Assembly (NCBI GenBank): GCA_031272985.1
Contig: JAISSU010000027.1
Coordinates: forward strand, 1-64,000
Source: Lachnospiraceae bacterium
GTDB lineage: Bacteria > Bacillota > Clostridia > Lachnospirales > Lachnospiraceae
Direction of reading: 5' to 3'
Length of the DNA: 64,000 bases
This document shows, piece after piece, positions 1 through 6,312 of this stretch. How positions within the stretch are numbered: the stretch's first letter is position 1; each line of letters starts with the position of its first letter. Under the pieces are notes generated by a model. It made no database searches and was not told the origin of the DNA. It saw nothing but the letters and a program-made list of their open reading frames with translations. A program made the translations under genes and the position numbers.

Positions 1-84
1 GCGAATGCCCGTGATAACTTTGACTTGCCCGTCCCACATAAATGAGGTCAGCTTGTTCAAATAACGGTCGCGTTTAATCTCCAT
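1..84 (-). CDS. AAA-family ATP-binding protein, N-terminal fragment cut by the window edge
   Basis: Only the first 28 codons are present. They read MEIKRDRYLNKL, then GQVKVITGIR, and run off the left edge. This is the usual start of a large clostridial family of ATP-binding proteins (AAA_14/DUF4143 type), in which the ITGIR strand leads directly into the Walker A loop; the loop itself would lie outside the window. The ATG at 84 is preceded by AGGAGC. Function in this family is poorly known. Two other ATPase genes of broadly similar kind lie in the window, both decayed. A 10-bp inverted repeat (93-136) overlaps the ribosome binding site. Confidence 0.7.
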   Translation of the reverse strand, partial: MEIKRDRYLNKLTSFMWDGQVKVITGIR

Positions 85-92
85 AAGAAGCT

Positions 93-136
93 CCTATTGA
101 AAACTTGCTCAATTATTTGCAAAACATTTCAATAGG
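93..136 (-). repeat. Inverted repeat over the ribosome binding site of the left-edge ATPase gene
   Basis: The arms CCTATTGAAA (93-102) and TTTCAATAGG (127-136) are perfectly complementary around a 24-nt loop. On the minus strand the hairpin would form near the very 5' end of the mRNA, and its 3' arm runs into the AGGAGC ribosome binding site, so it could mask translation. Confidence 0.6.
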
Positions 137-137
137 A

Positions 138-166
138 AGCGTATGCTATTTATATATTAAAGTCAA
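138..166 (-). promoter_or_regulatory. Candidate promoter for the left-edge ATPase gene
   Basis: Read on the minus strand, TTGACT (161-166), a 17-nt spacer, then TACGCT (138-143). The -10 element is weak. The start site would fall just before the 93-136 hairpin. Confidence 0.4.
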
Positions 167-234
167 GAGCTTTTTTATCAGGTTATCAGCATTTAGTACC
201 TACCAAAAATAAAAAAAATATTTGTCATATAAAC

Positions 235-263
235 TTGACAAAATGTCGCATGTGATGTATATT
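235..263 (+). promoter_or_regulatory. Promoter of the XRE regulator gene
   Basis: TTGACA (235-240), a 17-nt spacer and TATATT (258-263) make a near-consensus sigma-A promoter. The start site near 270 rules out the upstream ATG at 222 as the start codon and supports the ATG at 282. Confidence 0.75.
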
Positions 264-281
264 GACTATGGAGGTGATGGC

Positions 282-485
282 ATGAGCAAAAACTTGCGAC
301 TAAAAGCGGCACGGGCGGCAATGGATCTGTCGCAAAAAGACCTTGCCGATCAAGTGGACGTTTCGCGGCAGACTATTAATGCCATTGAGATGGGAGATTA
401 TAATCCTTCAGTGCGGCTGTGCGTTAAGATCTGTCGCGCACTTGGAAAAACATTGGATGAGCTTTTCTGGGAAGAAGTAGTGTAG
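282..485 (+). CDS. XRE-family helix-turn-helix regulator, 67 aa
   Basis: A minimal Cro/C1-type DNA-binding protein of 67 residues with no effector domain. The helix-turn-helix is visible as LSQKDLADQVDVSRQTINAI (about residues 16-35), followed by the family's usual tail GKTLDELFW. The start is the ATG at 282, placed by GGAGGTGATG directly upstream and by the promoter at 235-263. It is followed by a small membrane protein gene. Such pairs are common in Firmicutes, and the regulator probably controls the pair, possibly autogenously. The target is not visible. Confidence 0.9.
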   Translation: MSKNLRLKAARAAMDLSQKDLADQVDVSRQTINAIEMGDYNPSVRLCVKICRALGKTLDELFWEEVV

Positions 486-549
486 TATTAGTGCAGAAGC
501 GGGGGACTTCACGGGAACCCTGCTCATATTCAGGAATGGAGGCATGGGT

Positions 550-990
550 ATGTGTAAAGAAAACTATGACGAGAGACAATTAAAGATTCGCGGAGACGTT
601 TATAGACATTGTTGGATTTTTACGATTATTCTGATGCTGATTAATTTCTTTATTACAGGTTTTGGGAAGATTATTTGGGCACAGGCGAGCTTTATGTTCA
701 TCCTTATATGTACGGCTTCAATTGCGTTTGGTTCAATTGAAATGCTTCTTAGGGATGTGTATGTGGGCAGGGATAGCTGGCGGATGTATGCAATCCCGTT
801 TTGCTTGCTGGTTTTCGGACTATGGACATTCTTTCTGTCTTTGCATGATAAAGAAGTACTTATCTCCGAAGGAATGTTATCAAGAGGGGGAGTAACTTTA
901 TTAAATGCAATAATGTTTGTGCTCGTAGGCATTGTCGGTGTATATAAATTCATAAAAAACCGCAGGACAGGCAGTAAAGAAGCAGATTAA
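550..990 (+). CDS. Small four-helix membrane protein of unknown function
   Basis: About 146 residues. The start DERQLKIRGDVYRH resembles small membrane proteins encoded beside XRE regulators in Clostridia (DUF6773-like). Four hydrophobic segments are visible at about residues 20-38, 45-65, 80-97 and 114-135, with a short basic cytoplasmic tail. GGAGG at 538-542 is 7 nt from the ATG at 550 but only 1 nt from the ATG at 544, so 550 is preferred. It lies 64 nt after the XRE gene and is probably cotranscribed. No catalytic motif is seen, and I do not assign a function. Confidence 0.75.
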   Translation: MCKENYDERQLKIRGDVYRHCWIFTIILMLINFFITGFGKIIWAQASFMFILICTASIAFGSIEMLLRDVYVGRDSWRMYAIPFCLLVFGLWTFFLSLHDKEVLISEGMLSRGGVTLLNAIMFVLVGIVGVYKFIKNRRTGSKEAD

Positions 991-1013
991 AACCCTAAAT
1001 TAAAATAGATTTT

Positions 1014-1054
1014 CGCTTAAAACGGCAAACAATGTCACTTTTAAGCGGTTTTTT
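1014..1054 (+). terminator. Rho-independent terminator
   Basis: CGCTTAAAA (1014-1022) pairs perfectly with TTTTAAGCG (1039-1047), followed by a T tract. The A-rich left flank means it may also stop the convergent gene that ends at 1139. Confidence 0.75.
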
Positions 1055-1138
1055 GCCCAACAAAAACAGACTAATATATTAAAAATAGCGATTTTATAAG
1101 GTTTTTATCAAAAGGTATTAAAAATTATTATTAATAAA

Positions 1139-2875
1139 TCAGGAAAGCACAAACCCCATATTCTCCATAAATTCCTCCCCGAAATCCGCATGTAGTGCCA
1201 GCTCGCACTCTGTAGTGAGAGAGATTATTTTCTGTATTCGCTCTTTTGCGGTTTCATCTTTGCATATGATTGCCGCGCCTTTTAGAGACGTATTGCCTGC
1301 GGCAATTATTTTTTCTTCCCATGCAGGTGGCAATAATCCGATGGCGCAGGCTTTTTGAGGGGACAGGCTATATCCGAATCCCCCCGCAAGATACACCTTT
1401 TCCACCTCGGCATAAGAGCAGCCATATTCTTTTATAAGTATTTCCAAACCTGAGCGTATTGCTGATTTTGCGACTTGGAGTTCTCGGATGTCTTTTGCTG
1501 TGAATACGATGCCTTCGGCAATAGGAAACCCCCTTTCGGTATATTCTTCACGTAAAGCCCCGGTTTTATCGATAATACCGGCTTTTATTAGCTCTGCGAG
1601 TATTTCAATGGCTCCTGTTCCGCAGATGCCTTTCGGATCTGTCCCGGAGATTGTTCTTAATTTTAATTCAAAGTTTTTGTTGTAGCCCTGCAGGTTGATA
1701 TTCCGATTAATGCAAACACTTTTATCATCGGTGCTGTCTTTGGTAGCATTATTAGGTGCAATTTCATGAGTTTCGGCATCCGCCCCGCATATCGCTCCGG
1801 GTATGGAGGGCATTCCGCATTTTAGGTTTCCTCCTTCAAAAGTAGGTCCGGCTGCGGCTGAAGCCACGACGATTTTATCTTTATTTCCTATTGCCATCTC
1901 AGCATTGGTGCCCAGATCTATCAGAACGCAGGTTTTTTCGTTTTTATCAAAATCAAGGCTTAATAGTCCCGAAACGATATCCCCACCGACATAGGCGGAA
2001 ATACCGGGTGTTATAAATACCCTTGTTTCCGAAGCTGAATGTAAATTTAAGTCAAAGCGCGTATCCTTCATATTATTTCTTGCCTTAGGTCCGGTCGTAG
2101 CGCTTAACAGCGCATCCTTAAGATCGGTAGTATCTTTGTAATCCAGATCTACCGCAGTAAATGGGTACTCCCCCAGACCCGCCGTGTCATATCCCATCAG
2201 GAGATGCATCATTGTCGTATTTCCTGATAATACTATTTTCGAGGGATATTCACAGATTATATTTGCCAATTCGTGTATCCCGCCGGCCAAATCATTGAGC
2301 ATTATTTCTTTTATCAGTTCGGCTTTGCCGCTTTTTGCCTGCTCGATTCTGCTTAGGACATCTCCGCCGTATTTGATACCTGAATTTTGCCTTACCAAAG
2401 GCGGCAAACATTCATTACCATTTATTGCCTGAAATGCAAGCGTTGTACTGCCTACATCTATAGCGATACAGGTTCCCATATCGCCTTCTGAATTTTTCGA
2501 ATCGCTCTTAGTAGCTGATGTGTTCACATCAAGTCCGGAAACCGGCAATCCGCATTCCGAAGTGATGTTCTGTGTCACGTTTAACTGCACGGGGTCATCA
2601 CAGCTAACTGTCACATCTGAAAGGGGATAGCAACGGCATCCGATTCTATATCCTTTTTCTATTTCTTTGGTACTTAAGAATCGTAAATCAGTATTATTGG
2701 CGGATGGCGCTCCCTTGGTTATGAGTACCCGACATTTTCCGCAGCGCCCCTTCGCACCGCAGTTAAGATTAAGCGCATACGCAGTTTGAGACAGAGTATC
2801 GGCAATGCTATCGCCCTTTTTCATTTCGAAATATTCTGTTTTGTTTCCATGCTCAATCAAGAGTTTACAAGTCAT
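1139..2875 (-). CDS. RACo-like ASKHA/2Fe-2S protein, corrinoid-protein activator family (DUF4445)
   Basis: The N-terminal domain has a plant-type 2Fe-2S ferredoxin motif (CGAKGRCGKC, then a fourth Cys in GCRCYPL). An ASKHA ATPase-like domain follows, starting IAIDVGSTTLAFQ, with SGNTTMMHLL and the C-terminal LAGGFGYSL. This order is that of RACo/RamA, which reductively reactivate Co(II) corrinoid proteins of methyltransferase or Wood-Ljungdahl systems at the expense of ATP. About 578 residues. The start is uncertain: the ATG at 2875 follows AAAGGGA, while a TTG at 2932 has no ribosome binding site and lies on a possible minus-strand start site. No corrinoid protein or methyltransferase gene is adjacent, so the client is unknown. 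Confidence 0.8.
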   Translation of the reverse strand: MTCKLLIEHGNKTEYFEMKKGDSIADTLSQTAYALNLNCGAKGRCGKCRVLITKGAPSANNTDLRFLSTKEIEKGYRIGCRCYPLSDVTVSCDDPVQLNVTQNITSECGLPVSGLDVNTSATKSDSKNSEGDMGTCIAIDVGSTTLAFQAINGNECLPPLVRQNSGIKYGGDVLSRIEQAKSGKAELIKEIMLNDLAGGIHELANIICEYPSKIVLSGNTTMMHLLMGYDTAGLGEYPFTAVDLDYKDTTDLKDALLSATTGPKARNNMKDTRFDLNLHSASETRVFITPGISAYVGGDIVSGLLSLDFDKNEKTCVLIDLGTNAEMAIGNKDKIVVASAAAGPTFEGGNLKCGMPSIPGAICGADAETHEIAPNNATKDSTDDKSVCINRNINLQGYNKNFELKLRTISGTDPKGICGTGAIEILAELIKAGIIDKTGALREEYTERGFPIAEGIVFTAKDIRELQVAKSAIRSGLEILIKEYGCSYAEVEKVYLAGGFGYSLSPQKACAIGLLPPAWEEKIIAAGNTSLKGAAIICKDETAKERIQKIISLTTECELALHADFGEEFMENMGFVLS

Positions 2876-2914
2876 TGCCACGGAATCCCTTTCCGGTAAG
2901 CCATCTGTTTTTAT

Positions 2915-2943
2915 TTGTATTCTAACCGACAATTCTGTATAAT
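2915..2943 (+). promoter_or_regulatory. Promoter of the acyltransferase-fold gene
   Basis: TTGTAT (2915-2920), a 17-nt spacer and a perfect TATAAT (2938-2943), about 55 nt upstream of the ATG at 2999. Confidence 0.65.
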
Positions 2944-2998
2944 GTAAAGCATGAGAGTGTTTGCGTTATGGTTTTAAACGGGGAACGAGGTATATCAA

Positions 2999-3931
2999 AT
3001 GATCAAAAATATGTACAAACGCCGCCTCGGAGATCGAAGTGACGGCTGGAGGGTACGCAATGTAGATGCTGTTTTTGCAGTGGTTCCTTATATTATGCGC
3101 ACCCGTCTGGATTCTCAATGCTTCTTTGAAGAAGAGCTGGATTTGGAGACTTTAGAGGGCTTCATTAAGAAATACCGCGACGAGATTCCGGGTTTGTCCC
3201 TAATGCAGATTATGATGGCGGCTATAGTCAGGCTGATTTCACAGCGCCCCCATGTTAATCGATTTGTCGTATACAATAAAATTTATGCACATAATGACAT
3301 AAAAATAGCCGTTATGATTAAGCGCTCCCTTGATGATCAGGGTGAAGAAACGCCGATTATGCCTTTATTTTCACCTTTTGATACTTTGCCTGATGTGGTC
3401 AGAAAGCTCAATACCGAAATAGAAGCAAACCGTAAGACCGAGCAGAAAAATGACTCGGATAAGATTTCGAGATTTTTTGGTTACCTGCCGCCCTTCCTTG
3501 TTCGGATAGGTATCGGACTCATACGGCTTTTGGATAATATAGGTATATTGCCGAAGGCAATCATGAAGGCGAGTCCATGGCATACCAGTGCGTTTTTCAC
3601 GAATATCGGTTCAATAGGGCTGGAGTCGATTTATCACCATTTATATGAATTCGGAACGACGAGCTTTTTTATGTCAATGGGGAAAAAACATAAAACGCCC
3701 CTTGTCAATGAAAAAGGCGAGGCGAGTGCAAAGCGCACAATCGGACTTAAATATGTTATTGATGAGCGTATTTGCGACGGATTTTATTATGCAAAATCTA
3801 TGAGATTGCTTCGCTCATACCTTAATAATCCCGAGGTCTTGCTCACTCCACCAAAGAGTATCGTAATTGACGAAGGTATAGGGAGAAAGCTTTGGCATGA
3901 CCCGAATGAGAAGGCTAATCCTACGCAATGA
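2999..3931 (+). CDS. 2-oxoacid dehydrogenase E2/CAT-fold acyltransferase-like protein
   Basis: 310 residues, matching the catalytic domain of dihydrolipoyl acyltransferases (E2) and chloramphenicol acetyltransferase. There is no lipoyl or subunit-binding domain ahead of it. The C-terminal active-site region reads DERICDGFYY (about residues 254-263). In true E2 and CAT enzymes this is DHRxxDG or HHxxCDG, with His as the general base, so the catalytic His is Glu here. The gene stands alone, with no E1 or E3 genes nearby. Clostridial proteins of this kind are usually annotated only as 2-oxo acid dehydrogenase subunit E2. A non-acyltransferase or altered role is likely; I would not assign it to a dehydrogenase complex. 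Confidence 0.8.
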   Translation: MIKNMYKRRLGDRSDGWRVRNVDAVFAVVPYIMRTRLDSQCFFEEELDLETLEGFIKKYRDEIPGLSLMQIMMAAIVRLISQRPHVNRFVVYNKIYAHNDIKIAVMIKRSLDDQGEETPIMPLFSPFDTLPDVVRKLNTEIEANRKTEQKNDSDKISRFFGYLPPFLVRIGIGLIRLLDNIGILPKAIMKASPWHTSAFFTNIGSIGLESIYHHLYEFGTTSFFMSMGKKHKTPLVNEKGEASAKRTIGLKYVIDERICDGFYYAKSMRLLRSYLNNPEVLLTPPKSIVIDEGIGRKLWHDPNEKANPTQ

Positions 3932-4020
3932 CGTATAATTAATTAATTACAGATTGCAACTTAATCACAAATCCTTTATATTAAATGATGATCAGACAAA
4001 ACGCAGGGGGATTCATAAAA

Positions 4021-4413
4021 ATGAAAAAACCACGTATTCTTACAGCTGTTGCACTTATTGTTATTGCCGCTTTCATGACGTTTGGTTGCGTTAAAAAGCT
4101 CGCCGGCATGGAAGGGAAATATATTCTTGATTCGGTTACTTCCTCAGGGATATCCGTGACAGGGGATGAGCTGCCTACCTATGGCTGGGACCCTAATAAT
4201 TATACTATCGAGTTTACTCAAGCCGGAGATTTTTCCGTTAATTTAAACGGAGAAAAAGGCGAAGCTAAATACGAGCTCGAGGGCAATACTCTGACCATAA
4301 AGGATATGGCGGAGACCCTCGAAGCTACGGTTAATGAAGACAAGACCGAGGTCACTATAACGGCAAACGGCGTTGTAATGGTATTTACAAAACAAGCGAG
4401 TGAGGAAGATTAA
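4021..4413 (+). CDS. Small lipoprotein with a lipocalin-like beta domain
   Basis: 130 residues. A basic start (MKKPR) and hydrophobic stretch end at a Cys in MTFGC (about residue 21), fitting a lipoprotein signal with a weak lipobox. The rest is a short beta-rich domain (EGKYILDSV, YTIEFTQAGDFSV, YELEGNTLTI, MVFTKQ), as in the small lipocalin-like surface lipoproteins of Clostridia. The start at 4021 is set by AGGGGGA about 9 nt upstream; the in-frame ATG at 3985 has no such site. The stop codon overlaps that of the convergent gene ending at 4410. The ligand is unknown. Confidence 0.75.
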   Translation: MKKPRILTAVALIVIAAFMTFGCVKKLAGMEGKYILDSVTSSGISVTGDELPTYGWDPNNYTIEFTQAGDFSVNLNGEKGEAKYELEGNTLTIKDMAETLEATVNEDKTEVTITANGVVMVFTKQASEED

Positions 4414-4862
4414 TTTCCCAGAAGCTTAAGTAATCCCTTTGCCAATTTTCCGAGATCGTCGGGCTTGACCATCTTTATCAGTTTCGGGAGCAAGGTCGTA
4501 AGCAGTGAGGATTTTTTGTCATCATCGTCATCGTCATCATCATCACTACTGTTTGAGCTACCAAGCAATCCCCCGACCAAATCACCTAAATCCAGCCCGT
4601 CGTCTTTTTTATTAGAGCTGCTGCTACTGCTTCCGGATCCGAGCAGTCCACCTACCACGTCGCCTAAATCGAGTCCGTCGTCTTTCTTGTCATCGTCAGA
4701 ACTGTTGCTACCGAGCAAGCCACCGAGGATGCTGCCTAAATCCAAGCTTTTATTTTTGGTGTTATTTGCGGCTTTGGTCAATAAATCCTTTGCTTTGTCC
4801 TTGTCATCTTTGCTTACAAGCGTAAGAATCGAATCAAGCGCTTGTTTTTGTTCTTTATCCAT
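4410..4862 (-). CDS. Asp/Ser-rich low-complexity protein with three LDLG-GGLLG repeats
   Basis: 150 residues, not recognised. An acidic/basic helix-forming start (MDKEQKQALDSIL) is followed by three copies of a unit LDLGxxxGGLLGS (about residues 41-53, 64-76 and 89-101). These are separated by Ser/Asp/Lys linkers, the last being a run of nine Asp. A helical basic C-terminus (LLTTLLPKLIKMVKP, LAKGLLKLLGN) follows. No signal peptide or long membrane segment is seen. AGGGGG lies upstream of the ATG at 4862. The Ser/Asp-rich antisense reading frame is a mirror of this gene and not a gene itself. The gene may be transcribed together with, or just after, the membrane-protein gene at 4967-5899. Confidence 0.65.
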   Translation of the reverse strand: MDKEQKQALDSILTLVSKDDKDKAKDLLTKAANNTKNKSLDLGSILGGLLGSNSSDDDKKDDGLDLGDVVGGLLGSGSSSSSSNKKDDGLDLGDLVGGLLGSSNSSDDDDDDDDDKKSSLLTTLLPKLIKMVKPDDLGKLAKGLLKLLGN

Positions 4863-4966
4863 AAGTATTATGTGCCCCCTAACACTAAGTTTAATTGATA
4901 TTGTCGACAGGTCAGGCGCTGATTATAAAGCTTGCCTGACCTGAAGTTCCCTAATTTCTTAAATAT

Positions 4967-5899
4967 TTACTCTGAATCCCCGAGGTTTTCAAGATTTTCT
5001 TCCTGCTCGGATGTATCGACCTCTTCTAAATCATTCGAGGTATCCGTCTCGGAAGTTTCAGTGCTCTCTGATTCCGTGCTGCTTTCCGAAGATGTGGTGT
5101 TACTCGATGCAGAGCCGCCGTGAGCACAGTAATTACACGGATCTAATTTCTTTTCCCGCAGCGCATCAGCTAAATTTCCTTCGTAAACGGTCAAAGAACG
5201 AGTAATAGTAAAACAATTCTGATCAAAATGATATGATTTTCCATATTTCGTCCAATAGGCGGTATCGCTTAAATTCCCCGTTAAATCGTTCGGAATGGTA
5301 ACGCCTTCGGATTCGAGTTCGGACTGTAATTCGTCGTCTGAGGCCGTAGATGATGCTGATTCTTCCTGAACGACTGGGGCATTATAGTCGATAGTGGCTG
5401 CAGTCGCTGCCGCAAACAGTACCGCCGCGACTATGGTCACTATTCTTTTTGATTTTGCGTCCAATTTATCGCTCTTTAATAATAGGAAGATACCAATCGG
5501 GAGAAATACGAGAATCGTAACCAAAACACCTAACTGATTCCAGACGAAATTAAAGAACTTTACTTTAAAATTAGCCGGTTTTATGCGATTTGCGTGCTTC
5601 CAGAATTGTGCCCCGACAATGCAAAATACCGCTGCGCCAACGATTCCGCCGATGATTCTGGTTAAACTTGCACCTTCACATAACATAATCAGACCGAAAA
5701 TCATGCTACCGACAGCCAATAGCCAGCAGACAATGGCAAGAATCCTCCAAAGGACCGAAGAGCCCTTCTTTTCTCCTGAAGAAGAACTATCTCCTTTTTT
5801 AGCAGTCCCTTCACTTTTGTCGACTTTCTTTGTCTCGCTCACGCGGACAATCTCCCGCTCTACAGGCGGTTTTTTTGTGGTTTTCTTTGCTTGCGCCAT
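4967..5899 (-). CDS. Membrane protein with Lys-rich head and Ser/Thr/Glu-rich tail
   Basis: About 310 residues. After a Lys/Ser-rich cytoplasmic head come hydrophobic segments at about residues 52-74, 78-95, 118-140 and 150-168. Next is an extracellular-type module with YWTKYGKSYHFDQNCFTI and LDPCNYC, whose spaced Cys/His residues recur in small Firmicute surface domains and may bind metal. The last 45 residues are Ser/Thr/Glu-rich. GAGGAGGG lies 4 nt before the ATG at 5899, so that start is preferred over 5923. Function unknown. Confidence 0.75.
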   Translation of the reverse strand: MAQAKKTTKKPPVEREIVRVSETKKVDKSEGTAKKGDSSSSGEKKGSSVLWRILAIVCWLLAVGSMIFGLIMLCEGASLTRIIGGIVGAAVFCIVGAQFWKHANRIKPANFKVKFFNFVWNQLGVLVTILVFLPIGIFLLLKSDKLDAKSKRIVTIVAAVLFAAATAATIDYNAPVVQEESASSTASDDELQSELESEGVTIPNDLTGNLSDTAYWTKYGKSYHFDQNCFTITRSLTVYEGNLADALREKKLDPCNYCAHGGSASSNTTSSESSTESESTETSETDTSNDLEEVDTSEQEENLENLGDSE

Positions 5900-5970
5900 G
5901 ACACCCTCCTCAAAGATACTCATTATTTTTGGAATTCCCCTGAAACAATTAATAAGAATTACATAAAATT

Positions 5971-6000
5971 ATTGTACGGAAAAACATAAGAGGTTGTCAA
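5971..6000 (-). promoter_or_regulatory. Promoter of the membrane-protein gene at 4967-5899
   Basis: On the minus strand TTGACA (5995-6000), an 18-nt spacer, then TACAAT (5971-5976). Confidence 0.65.
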
Positions 6001-6011
6001 CAAAATTATAC

Positions 6012-6040
6012 TTGTTTTCTTACGAAGCTTTTGTTACAAT
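6012..6040 (+). promoter_or_regulatory. Promoter of the tRNA-Glu gene
   Basis: TTGTTT (6012-6017), a 17-nt spacer and TACAAT (6035-6040), about 38 nt before the tRNA. Confidence 0.55.
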
Positions 6041-6078
6041 AGGCAAGTAGCTTTTATAGAGGCTTCTAAAAACACCGA

Positions 6079-6150
6079 GGCTCCGTGGTCAAGCGGTCAA
6101 GACGCTAGCCTCTCACGCTGGAATCAGGGGTTCGATTCCCCTCGGAGTCA
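6079..6150 (+). tRNA. tRNA-Glu (anticodon CTC)
   Basis: The acceptor arms GGCTCCG and CGGAGTC pair (one G-U). The anticodon stem CTAGC/GCTGG encloses the loop CTCTCAC, giving anticodon CTC, and the T arm reads GGGG-TTCGATT-CCCC. The discriminator is A, and no CCA is encoded. A second glutamate isoacceptor (TTC) must lie elsewhere. Confidence 0.93.
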
Positions 6151-6231
6151 TTACTTGCTTGCTAATTGCGAAAGAGTGGTTTATACTTGCGGGATAAATG
6201 CAAATCGAATCAGCTTATTAACCAAGTGAAC

Positions 6232-6270
6232 GAAGACGTTCCGAAAGCCTTAGGGCTCGGAGTGTCTTTT
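6232..6270 (+). terminator. Hairpin with T tract between tRNA-Glu and glnN
   Basis: GAAGAC/GTCTTT, CCG/CGG and AGCC/GGCT stack with one 3x3 internal loop, followed by TTTT. It may terminate the tRNA transcript or act as an attenuator in the glnN leader. No known leader class was recognised. Confidence 0.6.
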
Positions 6271-6312
6271 GTCATATAAAAGGGTATTTTATTTTTGAAG
6301 GGAGAGGAATTT

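Noticed and set aside
222..281. Upstream extension of the XRE gene from the ATG at 222
   Set aside because: It overlaps the promoter boxes (235-263); GGAGGTGATG sets the start at 282.
4465..4944. Long Ser-rich open frame antisense to the Asp/Ser-rich protein gene
   Set aside because: It is the mirror of low-complexity codons on the other strand, without a ribosome binding site or recognisable family.
6151..6312. A known glutamine riboswitch ahead of glnN
   Set aside because: I could not find the conserved core of glnA or related RNA motifs; only a terminator-like hairpin is evident.
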